Assembly: GCF_018861025.1 (NCBI RefSeq)
Contig: NZ_JAHKQH010000026.1
Span: 62,001 to 126,000, forward strand
Source of the DNA: Psychrosphaera sp. B3R10
GTDB taxonomy: Bacteria; Pseudomonadota; Gammaproteobacteria; Enterobacterales; Alteromonadaceae
Length of the DNA stretch: 64,000 nt
Direction: 5' to 3'
Both the position numbers and the translations under genes were made by a program. This document shows, piece after piece, positions 17,747-27,800 of the stretch (within the stretch, counting starts at the first letter, position 1; each line of letters starts with the position of its first letter). Under the pieces are notes generated by a model, which was given only the letters and a program-made list of their open reading frames with translations, made no database searches and was not told where the DNA came from.

Positions 17747-18940
17747 ATGTATTCTCGCCGATGTAAGTCCTACAGGCGCTTAACTATGCAACCAGTACGT
17801 CGGCGGCAAGTAGCTAGTGCACTCATTATCTGCTTGTTAGCATTCATTACAGGCTGCAACAGTCACCCTGCACTAGCATCAACTATGTATGTCGCTAAGT
17901 CTTCACTGAACACACCTAGCTCAATGGTTGAAAATACAAATTTAATCGCTATTGAAGCTGAAAATTTTGCTAGCCAACATTTAGACCATAAACGCCGCTG
18001 GTTGGTTATGTCTGAAGATACATCAACACATAATTATCCAGATGCTGATCTTCCGCACTACGAAACCGCTAGCGGCAAAAGTTATATTGAAATTTTGCCA
18101 GATACGCGAGTCAATCATTATGAAACACTTGTTCGAGGTGAGAATTTTAGTGCACAAGGCGGCAATGTCGCCGTATTAACCTATCCGGTATATTTTGACA
18201 AGCCTGGTAAATACTACGTATGGTCACGCGCTTTTAGTACAGGCAGTGAAGATAATGGCGTTCATATCGGTTTAAACGGGCATTGGCCTGAAACGAGCCA
18301 GCGCGTTCAGTTTTGTCATGGTAAACACAAATGGACTTGGTCGTCAGCGCAGAGAACAATCGGTAATCATTGCGGCGTCCCAAATACCATTAGTGTTAAT
18401 GTACCTACAAAAGGTGTACATACTTTAATGATTTCAATGCGTGAAGACGGATGCGAACTGGATAAACTCTTGCTGACTCAGGATGTTAACTACCAACCTA
18501 GAGGAAAAGGCATCGCTGCAAAAAGATTAGCCCCACCGCCTTTACAGGAAAAAACGGAATTGTTTGGTATTAAACAGTACAAACGAATTATAAAACCCGA
18601 AAGTTTCAAGTTCGATAAAACCAATAATGGATTTGAGGCAACATTGGCTCTAGGTCATAAAGATAGAGGTTCAAGTTCGTTGATAGTAGTGACTTTGCAC
18701 GACACACATCAAAACGTGCAACCTATCGAGTTCACAATCCGTATTAATGACAAGATAATTGGTAATTTTAAGAATAACTCTTCTATCACGTTAAATAACG
18801 AATTTTATTTTATTACAGATAAAGTAAACCTTAGCAAAGGCGATGTCATTCGAGTCACAGTAACAAACCCAGGCGATGTTTTATCAATAAAAAAAATTAA
18901 AAGTCTATGGCAAGCTCTCGTTATTTCGAGAAGCCAATAA
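17747..18940 (+). CDS. Lipoprotein with CBM/GH115-C-terminal-like domain
   Basis: The frame opens one base after the GH105 stop codon. An ATG at 17786, just before a short Arg-rich stretch and the hydrophobic signal ending FITGC, gives a more normal lipoprotein signal and may be the true start. Residues about 65-250 read as a carbohydrate-binding beta-sandwich of the kind found at the C-terminus of GH115 enzymes. They run IAIEAENFASQHL, a paired YYVWSRAFSTGSEDNGVHIGLNG strand set, and HTLMISMREDGCELDKLLLT. The last third is another beta-rich region without a known motif. There are no obvious catalytic residues. A glycan-binding accessory protein is likely; an unrecognised enzyme cannot be excluded. 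Confidence 0.6.
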   Translation: MYSRRCKSYRRLTMQPVRRRQVASALIICLLAFITGCNSHPALASTMYVAKSSLNTPSSMVENTNLIAIEAENFASQHLDHKRRWLVMSEDTSTHNYPDADLPHYETASGKSYIEILPDTRVNHYETLVRGENFSAQGGNVAVLTYPVYFDKPGKYYVWSRAFSTGSEDNGVHIGLNGHWPETSQRVQFCHGKHKWTWSSAQRTIGNHCGVPNTISVNVPTKGVHTLMISMREDGCELDKLLLTQDVNYQPRGKGIAAKRLAPPPLQEKTELFGIKQYKRIIKPESFKFDKTNNGFEATLALGHKDRGSSSLIVVTLHDTHQNVQPIEFTIRINDKIIGNFKNNSSITLNNEFYFITDKVNLSKGDVIRVTVTNPGDVLSIKKIKSLWQALVISRSQ

Positions 18941-18964
18941 TTAGTAGAGAAAGGGATAAGCAAG

Positions 18965-20473
18965 ATGTATAAATTAACAAAAAAGCCCGTAATTCACTTT
19001 AAGAAAGGATTACTCAAAATAAGCTGTGTAACATTAACAGCCTTAGCGTTAGTCAGCTGTTACTCTTCAACAACACATACTAACTCCGACGCTAAAAATA
19101 CAGTCAACACTAAAGATAATCAAAAACAACCGAACATACTATTTATTCTTGCCGATGATCATCGTTGGGATCTAATTGGTAAATATCACTCTATTATAAA
19201 AACCCCGACACTCGACCAACTTGCAAATCAAGGCACTGTTTTTAAGAATGCTTTTGTTACGACACCAATTTGTGCTTCGAGCCGTATTAGTATTTTAACG
19301 GGGTTAACAGAACGGACGCACGACTTCACATTCAGTCGCCCAAAAACAGGAAAAGTGGAATCGGCCAATATGTACCCCGCAATATTGAAGAAAAACGGCT
19401 ATCGTTCGGCACTTGTGGGTAAATATGAAATCAACATGTCAGGTCAACATAAAGATAGATTTGACTATTTTAAACCGCTATTGCACGAGAAAACAGGTGA
19501 GTTTAAAGGTAAAAATTTGCCACAGACTTATTACATTGCTGAGTTGGCCAAAGATTTTATCGAACAATCCAAAAATACAAACCAGCCTTGGACAATGTCG
19601 GTAAACTTTTGGAACCCCCATGCATTAGACAAAGATAAAGAAGATCAATTCCACTACCCGCCTGAATTTGAAAACTACTATTCAGATGTCACTATTCCAC
19701 CTGCAAAATTATCTGACAACGAATATTTTGAACAGTTACCCGAGTTTTTACAATTATCGATTGGCCGCGTTCGTTGGGAGTACCGTTTCAGCAACGAAGC
19801 CATGTACCAAAAAATGGTCAAACGTCATTACCGAGCTATCAGTAGCGTCGATAAGGCCGTAAGTATGTTGATCCAAAAACTAGAAGAGACTGGCATGGCA
19901 GACAATACAATTATCATTTATACCGGCGATAACGGGTATGCATTAAATGAACGTCAACTTGCTGGAAAATGGTTTGGTTGGGAAGAAGATCTACGTGTCC
20001 CTCTCATCATTTACGACCCTCGTAATAAACAAGATCAAGCAAAAGAAATCACAAAGATGGTGCTCAATATCGATATCGCACCAACGATTTTAAGTTTGGC
20101 CGGCGTTGATGCACCACAAACATACCAAGGGAAAAGTTTACTCCCTATGTTAAATGACAGTGATGAAATACAAGACTGGCGTACCGAGTTTATGTTTGAG
20201 CATATGTATCAGCCTAAGCGCGTGTTCATTCCACCCGTTGTAGGTGTCAGAACTGAAGATTGGAAATATTTCGACTTCCATAAGCAAAATCATGAGCGGT
20301 TATACGATCTGAAAAACGATCCTGATGAAACAACTAACCTAGCAAACGATCCGAAATATCAGCACGTGTTAAAAACACTTAGCGAAAAAACGGATTTGTA
20401 CATTAAAAAATATGAACAAGCTAGAACGGATGAAGTTAAGCAACGGCCCTCTTTCCTAAATCAACGGAATTAA
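18965..20473 (+). CDS. S1-family sulfatase with C-A-S-S-R motif
   Basis: The protein has 502 residues with a lipoprotein-like signal (LVSC). The metal-binding opening is ILFILADDHRWDLIG near residue 58. The formylglycine motif is CASSR in TPICASSRISILTGL, where Pro/Ala at position three is replaced by Ser, a variant common in some S1 subfamilies. Other landmarks are VGKYEIN, NFWNPHALD, IIYTGDNGYALNE with GKWFGWEEDLRVPLI, and a C-terminal DWKYFDF...LYDLKNDPDETTNLA. It lies 24 bases after the CBM-like lipoprotein gene in the GH105 operon. It likely desulfates oligosaccharides from ulvan. Confidence 0.85.
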   Translation: MYKLTKKPVIHFKKGLLKISCVTLTALALVSCYSSTTHTNSDAKNTVNTKDNQKQPNILFILADDHRWDLIGKYHSIIKTPTLDQLANQGTVFKNAFVTTPICASSRISILTGLTERTHDFTFSRPKTGKVESANMYPAILKKNGYRSALVGKYEINMSGQHKDRFDYFKPLLHEKTGEFKGKNLPQTYYIAELAKDFIEQSKNTNQPWTMSVNFWNPHALDKDKEDQFHYPPEFENYYSDVTIPPAKLSDNEYFEQLPEFLQLSIGRVRWEYRFSNEAMYQKMVKRHYRAISSVDKAVSMLIQKLEETGMADNTIIIYTGDNGYALNERQLAGKWFGWEEDLRVPLIIYDPRNKQDQAKEITKMVLNIDIAPTILSLAGVDAPQTYQGKSLLPMLNDSDEIQDWRTEFMFEHMYQPKRVFIPPVVGVRTEDWKYFDFHKQNHERLYDLKNDPDETTNLANDPKYQHVLKTLSEKTDLYIKKYEQARTDEVKQRPSFLNQRN

Positions 20474-20504
20474 AGTCCCTTTTATTAATGTACTCAAAAA
20501 CAAA

Positions 20505-20534
20505 AAGCCTTTGTCATTTGTATGACAAAGGCTT
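20505..20534 (-). terminator. Terminator between converging sulfatase and PL24 genes
   Basis: A perfect 12-bp stem (20505-20516 with 20523-20534) has a 6-base loop. On the minus strand it is followed by TTTTTGTTTTTG, so it mainly ends the PL24 transcript. It may also stop the converging sulfatase operon. Confidence 0.8.
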
Positions 20535-20611
20535 ATTAAATTAATGATAGAAACTATAACAACTACTTAATTACAAAAATTTAACTGCGATATTTAGTTA
20601 TTCTAAAAAGT

Positions 20612-23575
20612 CTACCTATCTTTAAATTTCTGAAGATGCTGTTGCATTATCATTCTTCTCAATACTGCAAATAATCCAAGCATAAACAATATAAATGGCA
20701 TTGTGGAGCCTCCAGAACTGTCGCTGTCCTTTGGTTTATCTTCGAGGTCATCCTTTTGTGATTGCACAACTTTTTCCTTTACGATAATTTGCATGGTCAC
20801 TTCCGCTGTAAGTCCTAAATTATCAGTTGCTACCGCTTTCACCACATGAGACCCAACGGGTAAGTCTGTTAATGAAGAATCAGTTTGTGTCCACTGATAC
20901 GGGGCCGAAGTCAGCGTTGAAACTTCTACATTATTAACAAAAAGAGCGACTTGCTTTATAGAGCGCGTGTTCATTGGTGAAGACGCTGTAACGTCAATGG
21001 TCAAACTATCATAACCTTCCTCAACTGTTTGTGTTGAGTCATTAAAACTAACTAAAGGTGCCTGAATAGTTTCTTCAATAATTAAATTAGCTAAAGCTTC
21101 TGCCATTAAGCCTTCACTGTCGGTTGCCACAGCTTTAATAGTATAAGAACCGACTGAAAAATTGAGTAATTCTTCACTAAGCGATGCAGAGTGCCCCCAC
21201 TCGTACGGAGCAACAGCCTCCTTGCGAATCAAATTATCGTCGACATACAGTTCCACATTTTCGATAGTTCGTCCTAAGACTGGCGTCGAGGCATTAACAC
21301 TAAGTGAAAAACTATTATACCCCTCAAACATTGTGTAAATGTCCTGTGGGAAAGTGACAATCGGAGTTGGGTCAATAACAGTCAAAGACATCGTCGTTTC
21401 CGCAGTCTCTCCCTCACTGTCTTTAACAATGGCTTTTAACTCATATGAGCCGACACTTAAATTTTGTAGGTTAGGCTCTTCGAATGACCATTTAAATGGC
21501 GCTGTGTTCTTTGTTGATATCAACGTTTCATCTAAATAAAGGCTAACCTGCGAAATAGTACGCGTATCATTAGGAGTATCAGCAATAACGTTAATGTCGA
21601 CACTGTCATACTCTTTTAACAAGGTGATATTGGTAGTTAAGAATGCAACGGTTGGCGCTGACTCCACAACGTTTACCGTCATAAATGCTTGAGATGTATC
21701 ACCAACATTATCAACAACTACAGCCTTCACTTCATAAGAGCCTAGCGTTAAATTTTGTAACGCTAAGGTACTTTGTGTCCATGTGTAAGGAGCGGTATTC
21801 AATGTTGATATAAGTTCTTCATCTAAATATAAAGCCACACTTTCAACATATCGCGCGGGATCGGTTACAGAAGTCATTGCCGATAATGATATGTTGGAAT
21901 AGTCTTCAACCAATGTTATTTCCGTTTTTTCAAAGTTCACGCTTACTTGAGAAATATCTAGGTCAATAATTTGGATATAAAGTGGGAGAGAATTACCCAC
22001 CCCTTTTTCCATTAAGTAGTAATAAACTTTTCCATCCTTAATATAGATGGTTCCATGAGCAAACGTTGGTCCGTCTGTTGCTTCATAAACTCGAGTAAAC
22101 TTATTTGTACCGCCTGTTGCAACTTCAATATAAGGTCGACCTCCGCTAAGTCCAATGACATATATATTGTCTCCAGCTGTATAAATCGATGAGGCCCCAA
22201 CAAAATTTGTGTCGATAATAAACTTATCCGATCCGGAAGGTTTATAAGAATGGATATAGACTTTTTCTTTTGGGATATCAGAAAAACCAAATTCGGCAGC
22301 TTCTGAAGAAGAGTTATTGGTTTGCACTAAACTGATTATATGAATATCACCGCGAGCTGTTACCGTCCAATCGAAATCTTGAACAATATAGACTGAGTTA
22401 GGTTGTTCATGAGATATATAATCACCAGGCTCGAAAACTTTTATCTCATCAGAGTTAACTAACGGCCAAGTCATTGGGTCGCCATTGTGATTGAACCATT
22501 CTCCAAAACCTTCAGGATGATCAGAATACGCATAATAAACACCATTTTGATATTTATATTTATCGTCGTTGTCACTACTTCTTTGCTGGAAACCAACTCT
22601 AAGTTTTCCGTTCAAATACTTCATGTTGCCATACAGGCCCCAATTGTATTCATTCCCCGCATTTTTTTGATTGTTTAAATTAAATTTTGTAAATGTAGAC
22701 CAGGTTTCTGTTTCAGCATTATAACGGTTAAACAAATAAGCCCCATTGTTGTTGCCTCCTAAGCGCATATAGAGCAATAACGTACCGTCTGAGGTCGCAA
22801 AAAACTTGGGATATGTCAGACGGGCAAAGTTTGCTTTATCAGCAATGTCGCCCGTCATAGAAAGGTGTTTGTAATCATTCTCACCTTGACTAACAGCACT
22901 TGTATCTTTAACAAATTTATCTAATGTAAAATCGCCATCGGCAACATCTGCTGTACCTGCAACACTGTATGAGTAGCGAAAGAAATCATCTTTAAATTTG
23001 CCATCATGATTATTGTCATCATAGGCGTGCATGTCATAGACCATGTGAATGGTTCCGTTAATAGGACTAACAGCCAAACCTATCGTATTATGTGACTCAC
23101 CAATTAACGGATCGCCCCTGAAGCCGGTGTGCTGGTGCGGAAATTCAATGTCTACTGTGCTACCGGTTACAGTATTAAGCCTAGTTAACATTACGTGGCG
23201 GTCATCTTTACCGCCACGGTACCAGGTCATAAATACATAGTGTTTATAGCTTTTAACCGCATCTCCATGCGCTGAAATACTGCGTCCAAAGAAAAAATCA
23301 TATTTATCACCAGTATTTGCAGTATGTACATTTCCATAGTCAAGATCGACGCCATCAAAATATAACCCATTATCGGCAATTTTTACTTGAGTTTCTAATG
23401 TCACTGCAGCGTTAAGTTGTAAAGAAGCTAACATCAACGAACCTGAAAACAGACTTATTAGCTTTGCAAAAAAAGTAAAAAGAACAGTGCAAACAGAGTT
23501 AAATATAGCCAAATTCTTTGTCGGCGACCGTTTAAATTCTATCAACCGGCTTATATACGTTTTAATTTTATTCAC
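20612..23575 (-). CDS. PL24-type ulvan lyase with four Ig-like domains and GlyGly-CTERM tail
   Basis: The protein has 987 residues from a GTG start preceded by GAGG. An N-terminal export signal ends near LNAAVT. Residues about 60-550 form the propeller lyase domain and closely follow the shorter PL24 copy at 39622-41178. They share [66 protein letters not shown] and [14 protein letters not shown]. The His, Tyr and Arg residues in these strings are the catalytic candidates. Four Ig-like repeats of about 95 residues follow (about 555-935), each ending in a GSY/GSH-x-x-KAVxxD strand. The tail is SGGSTMP, a hydrophobic helix, then RR, the GlyGly-CTERM pattern processed by rhombosortase after type II secretion. 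It is probably released to, or held at, the cell surface. Confidence 0.88.
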   Translation of the reverse strand: MNKIKTYISRLIEFKRSPTKNLAIFNSVCTVLFTFFAKLISLFSGSLMLASLQLNAAVTLETQVKIADNGLYFDGVDLDYGNVHTANTGDKYDFFFGRSISAHGDAVKSYKHYVFMTWYRGGKDDRHVMLTRLNTVTGSTVDIEFPHQHTGFRGDPLIGESHNTIGLAVSPINGTIHMVYDMHAYDDNNHDGKFKDDFFRYSYSVAGTADVADGDFTLDKFVKDTSAVSQGENDYKHLSMTGDIADKANFARLTYPKFFATSDGTLLLYMRLGGNNNGAYLFNRYNAETETWSTFTKFNLNNQKNAGNEYNWGLYGNMKYLNGKLRVGFQQRSSDNDDKYKYQNGVYYAYSDHPEGFGEWFNHNGDPMTWPLVNSDEIKVFEPGDYISHEQPNSVYIVQDFDWTVTARGDIHIISLVQTNNSSSEAAEFGFSDIPKEKVYIHSYKPSGSDKFIIDTNFVGASSIYTAGDNIYVIGLSGGRPYIEVATGGTNKFTRVYEATDGPTFAHGTIYIKDGKVYYYLMEKGVGNSLPLYIQIIDLDISQVSVNFEKTEITLVEDYSNISLSAMTSVTDPARYVESVALYLDEELISTLNTAPYTWTQSTLALQNLTLGSYEVKAVVVDNVGDTSQAFMTVNVVESAPTVAFLTTNITLLKEYDSVDINVIADTPNDTRTISQVSLYLDETLISTKNTAPFKWSFEEPNLQNLSVGSYELKAIVKDSEGETAETTMSLTVIDPTPIVTFPQDIYTMFEGYNSFSLSVNASTPVLGRTIENVELYVDDNLIRKEAVAPYEWGHSASLSEELLNFSVGSYTIKAVATDSEGLMAEALANLIIEETIQAPLVSFNDSTQTVEEGYDSLTIDVTASSPMNTRSIKQVALFVNNVEVSTLTSAPYQWTQTDSSLTDLPVGSHVVKAVATDNLGLTAEVTMQIIVKEKVVQSQKDDLEDKPKDSDSSGGSTMPFILFMLGLFAVLRRMIMQQHLQKFKDR

Positions 23576-23712
23576 TATTAAACCTCATTTATTATCATTT
23601 TTATATTGTGTTAAACGGGGTTAAACCAGTTATCGCTATATAACAGCAACAATGTTCGACTATTAGCCCCCTGTAAATGTGCTAATTTTAATTCGAACTG
23701 TTTTACCACCAT

Positions 23713-23752
23713 GTACAATGACACTAACAGTCAAAATAAATCATTACAAACC
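23713..23752 (-). promoter_or_regulatory. Phased GAYT array 2 (PL24 with Ig domains)
   Basis: Read on the minus strand, four 10-bp units begin GGTT, GATT, GACT and GTCA at 23752, 23742, 23732 and 23722. The two central units match the consensus best. Proposed operator, about 140 bases before the start codon. Confidence 0.5.
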
Positions 23753-24256
23753 ATTTGAGATCATATCAGTCACTAAAACAAGTGTTGGTGAGTGATATAT
23801 GATAAAAATACAAAACAGCTTCTAGTTCTGCCATTAACAAACAAGAAAATAAACACTTTAAATACATAAACTTAAACAAGAAAATCCCATTTGAAAAGTA
23901 GTAGCGGCCTACAGAACAGCGGTTTACAACGACAATTAATCATGGTTTAAGCACAAACTAGAGTTACCATTTTTACTTTTTTAATTACGTTTTTAATTTA
24001 ATTAAACTCGGTATTTCGAGTGCAATAAGTTTTAAATTCAACATGAAAAATATGTATGCCGTGACCACCAATGGTTAAGAAACACTCAACACAACACAAG
24101 AAAAACACAGCACAACTAAGTTAAATCAACAACTTAAAAAAACAAGACATTAAAAAACGATTGGTAAAAACTAATTATAGGAGCTGTCATTTCATTAATT
24201 TTTTTTCTACTGTTTAAAGACAAAATTAATTAACCCGACAAATTAAGTTAATTTAT

Positions 24257-24286
24257 GAGCTATATTGATTATTTATGACCACTAAT
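24257..24286 (+). promoter_or_regulatory. Phased GAYT array 3 (TonB-dependent receptor)
   Basis: Three 10-bp units begin GAGC, GATT and GACC at 24257, 24267 and 24277, with a further G at 24287. A possible -10 element, TATAAAT, follows near 24315. The array therefore ends close to the expected -35 position of the receptor promoter. Confidence 0.55.
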
Positions 24287-24351
24287 GTAGTTTGGTTGTT
24301 GCACAATAAAAATTATAAATAAAATTAGTTCCAATCACAGGCGAGAAGCTC

Positions 24352-27300
24352 ATGGGAAAAATAAAAACAAGTAATACAAATGTTAAACACAAGTCGAAAC
24401 TACTCGGCTATTCAACAGGTGTTTTAATGACTTTGTTTGCACCTTCAATTTTAGCTGCGGAAATTCAGGCCGCCATTGACAGCAAAAATAAAGAATCTAA
24501 AGATTTAGAAGTTATTGAGGTAACAGGCATTCGGGACTCACTCGAAAATGCTCTTAATACCAAGCGCGAGGCGGATTCGATTGTAGACGCTATATCTGCC
24601 GAGGATATTGACGGTTTGCCAGCCCTTGATTTAGGGGAAGCATTACAGGCGATTCCAGGTATTCAACTTAATACTGACGATGGCTCAAGAAATTCAGAAA
24701 TTAATTTACGTGGATTACCAGGTGGATATGCAAAAGTAACGGCTGAAGGTCAATCTTTTGCAACACCTAGTCGTAGCCAAGGAATAGTTGGAAACTCAAA
24801 TCCATTTGGCGCTTTTGAGGCCGGTGTTTTTGATGGCGTTACAGTTATTAAAGCCCCTACTGCTGACATGCAAGAAGGTGGTATCGGCGGTATCGTAGAC
24901 AAAAAGTTACAACGAGCGCTCGGTAAAAAGGACGGACAATATTCCTTTAGCGTTGGAAGCCGATATGAGGAACTCGCAGATAATTGGGATAAGACAATTA
25001 AGTTTTCAGCCTCTAAGCATCTGATCAAAGACAAGCTCGCAGTAGCATTTAAAGTTTCAGCTTCAGAACAAAACTTTCGTCGTGATACGGCAAATTTCAC
25101 GCAATATACTTCATTAAATACCGTAGATAATAATTCAATTAAAGACACAACATTTATTTCAGCCGACGACTTAAATGCCTACAAGTCTCAACATGGCATT
25201 ACCGATCCACTTGCCATCGTAAAAGTCATAGGCAAAGCTGGTCAAGTTACCGAAAATTCCCGTGGAGACCGTATTTCAGCCACTGGTAATATTGAATTTA
25301 AGCCAACAGACGCATTTAAGATCGGTGCAAACTTCCTTTTCACAAAACGAGATTTAGGTGAAAGTAATATGGAAGATGTGCAGTTTTATATTGATAGTAA
25401 CGATAATAATGGCAACCAAAATACGCAACGAGTAATTCCAATCGGAGCGCCTATTCAATTGAGCAATAACGCTAATCCGGACTATGTTGAAGGATTACAC
25501 CACCCAGACTTAGCAACAATTCCTGTCTATGCCGTGACTCATGCAGAAATGACGAACGTGTCCTGGACTCCATCTAATCGTTTATCATCAAGTAAAGAAG
25601 AAGCTAAAGGAATTTTTCTATATGCAGATTACCTCACCGACAATTGGCATATTGACGGTACGATTAGCGTCTCAGAGGCGGAAAGTGAGGGTATTCTGAC
25701 TGGCTTAGACTTGAGACATACCAACAAACGTAATAATCAGTACTATACCGATTTAGACAGTGGTGAGCGACTTAACTTCTCGCCAACAGGTATCAACGGG
25801 GTCATTAATACGGGTAACGGTAACTTAAATAATGCCTTTGCAAGTATTAGTGGATATGACGATTATCTTTATTCAGATGTTAACGGCATTTTCAGCCAAG
25901 TTGATCCAGAAACAGGCGAACTTATATATGATCTTGGAGACAACGCGTGGAAACGCTTTGGCAATGGTTGGGAATCAGTTCCACTTACGAGTTTTGGCAG
26001 TAGATTAGATCCTAAAATCAATCAGGGCGATTTAAATGATTTCCCAGCGGGTTATTTTCCAGCCGCTCCAATTGCTTTAACTCCCGAACAAGAAGCAGCA
26101 TTAACGCCGGAACAAATCGAAGAACGCGCCGCTCAAAGCCAAGCAAGAGCTGATGCTATCGCCAAGTTTGGTGGCAAGTCACTAGATTACTATGTTAATG
26201 GTCGGGTTACACGTCCGATTCGAGAGTTTGAGTCCGGTGAACTTAATTTTGAACGTTATTTAGAAATTGGCACTAGTGCATTTTCTTTTACCAGCTTAAA
26301 GTTTGGTGCGCGTCATTCTCGTGAAACACTACAAGTTGAAGATCTTCGTGTTGGCGGAGGCGGCATGAACTTGTCACAAATAGGCCGCGATGTCCTATAC
26401 AAAGAAAAATTATCTTCTGATGAACAAACAGTCTACTTTAATGGTGACTATGCTGGTCATTATGGTTCAGATGCAGGTTGGTCAGTACTAGATTCACAAC
26501 ATTTAGCGACTATTGTTCAACAAGATATGACCCCTTATGATCCACAAACAGGCGAAGTTGTCGAGAATTACGATATTGCCGATCCAACAGGTTTTCCAGT
26601 TAAGTTAGAAAATGCGACTACATCGCCAGCTTATGGATTAAACCAGTTTTATCGGAATAACTTTTATGCCGATCAAGCGATAAACGCCGTATATTTAATG
26701 GGTAAATTTGAAGGTGAAATCGGTAACATTTTATACACAGGTAACGCCGGTATTCGTTACGTTGAAACGACTAATGACGTTATTGGTCAGGGATTTGATG
26801 ATGAAGGAAAAGGTATCGCAGTATTAGTCGAAACTGATTACGCAAATACATTACCTTCATTTAACGCGGCCTTTGAATTATCAGAAGACATTGTTTTAAG
26901 AACTGCTTATTCAAAGGCGCTTGTAAGACCTAATTTATTGTCTCAAACCCCAAGCCCAATTAATGACAACGGCCGTTCTACGGTTAAATTAGAAAATGCA
27001 AAAGCGGAAGTTCTGCCCTATACCGCACAAAACTATGACTTATCATTAGCTTGGTATAATCGTGAAGGTTCTGCCATCTCAATCGGAATGTTTGTTAAAG
27101 ACATTGAAGGTAAAATTCAAACCCAAACCATATGTCCTGTAGGTGAACACGAAAAGTGGGACGTTGGCGAGTTAGAGCACATCGACGATGGCTCTTCTTC
27201 AGGTCTATGCCAGGAAATCGGAGAATTTGAAACTGACGACGGCGAAATTCTTACTAACCGTAAAGTCACAATTAAAGAAACGTTCAATAGCGATATTCCA

Positions 27301-27762
27301 ATCACAGTTACAGGATATGAACTTGCGATTCAGCAAAAGCTTGACTTCTTACCTTACCCTTGGAACGGATTTGGCGGCGTATTTAACTTTACCAAAATTG
27401 ACTTAGATGAAGGCGAAGGTGCGCCTATGACTCGTATTGCACCGCATTCAGCAAATCTAATTGGGTATTACGAGAACGATGGTTTCAGCCTTCGCTTGGC
27501 TTATAACTGGCAAGATGAAAAACTTTTAAGTACCGACGGCGTTACAAACTTCCTTGGAAGTGATGCCCGTACTCAAACCTCAGGTGGTCGTCTCGATTTA
27601 TCCGCGTCATACAAGTTTGCAAAAGGGTTTAATTTCAACTTACGAGCATTCAACCTAAATAACCGTCAGGAATATGAATACATAGGTGGTAACGAAGACG
27701 CCATCAGTCGAATTCGTTACGCCGGGCGTATCTATACTGCTAGTTTAAGTTACAGTTTCTAA
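24352..27762 (+). CDS. TonB-dependent outer-membrane receptor
   Basis: The protein has 1136 residues with a signal peptide ending near ILAAEI. After a short acidic linker the plug domain begins with EVTGIRDSLENALNTKREADSIVDAISAEDIDGLPALDLGEALQAIPGI, typical of Alteromonadales carbohydrate receptors. It continues through NLRGLPGGYAKV and APTADMQEGGIGG. The barrel ends in the expected aromatic C-terminal strand ...YTASLSYSF. It should import ulvan oligosaccharides across the outer membrane with energy from TonB-ExbBD, which is not encoded in the window. It is directly followed by two VCBS-repeat lipoprotein genes in the same operon and has its own phased operator array. There is no SusD partner. 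Confidence 0.93.
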   Translation: MGKIKTSNTNVKHKSKLLGYSTGVLMTLFAPSILAAEIQAAIDSKNKESKDLEVIEVTGIRDSLENALNTKREADSIVDAISAEDIDGLPALDLGEALQAIPGIQLNTDDGSRNSEINLRGLPGGYAKVTAEGQSFATPSRSQGIVGNSNPFGAFEAGVFDGVTVIKAPTADMQEGGIGGIVDKKLQRALGKKDGQYSFSVGSRYEELADNWDKTIKFSASKHLIKDKLAVAFKVSASEQNFRRDTANFTQYTSLNTVDNNSIKDTTFISADDLNAYKSQHGITDPLAIVKVIGKAGQVTENSRGDRISATGNIEFKPTDAFKIGANFLFTKRDLGESNMEDVQFYIDSNDNNGNQNTQRVIPIGAPIQLSNNANPDYVEGLHHPDLATIPVYAVTHAEMTNVSWTPSNRLSSSKEEAKGIFLYADYLTDNWHIDGTISVSEAESEGILTGLDLRHTNKRNNQYYTDLDSGERLNFSPTGINGVINTGNGNLNNAFASISGYDDYLYSDVNGIFSQVDPETGELIYDLGDNAWKRFGNGWESVPLTSFGSRLDPKINQGDLNDFPAGYFPAAPIALTPEQEAALTPEQIEERAAQSQARADAIAKFGGKSLDYYVNGRVTRPIREFESGELNFERYLEIGTSAFSFTSLKFGARHSRETLQVEDLRVGGGGMNLSQIGRDVLYKEKLSSDEQTVYFNGDYAGHYGSDAGWSVLDSQHLATIVQQDMTPYDPQTGEVVENYDIADPTGFPVKLENATTSPAYGLNQFYRNNFYADQAINAVYLMGKFEGEIGNILYTGNAGIRYVETTNDVIGQGFDDEGKGIAVLVETDYANTLPSFNAAFELSEDIVLRTAYSKALVRPNLLSQTPSPINDNGRSTVKLENAKAEVLPYTAQNYDLSLAWYNREGSAISIGMFVKDIEGKIQTQTICPVGEHEKWDVGELEHIDDGSSSGLCQEIGEFETDDGEILTNRKVTIKETFNSDIPITVTGYELAIQQKLDFLPYPWNGFGGVFNFTKIDLDEGEGAPMTRIAPHSANLIGYYENDGFSLRLAYNWQDEKLLSTDGVTNFLGSDARTQTSGGRLDLSASYKFAKGFNFNLRAFNLNNRQEYEYIGGNEDAISRIRYAGRIYTASLSYSF

Positions 27763-27800
27763 GCAATCATAAGACGAAAAATATTTACAGGACAATTAAC

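Larger units (their letters stand above)
23576..24351. other. Large divergent regulatory gap between PL24 and the TonB receptor
   Basis: This 776-base AT-rich gap has no convincing gene. It separates the divergent PL24 and receptor genes and holds two phased operator arrays, one near each gene (23713-23752 and 24257-24286). The middle part has long A-rich runs and nothing else I can name. Confidence 0.6.

Noticed and set aside
24750-25148. 132-codon minus-strand frame inside the TonB receptor gene
   Set aside because: It lies wholly antisense to the plug region of a well-supported receptor and has no start signal or recognisable domain.
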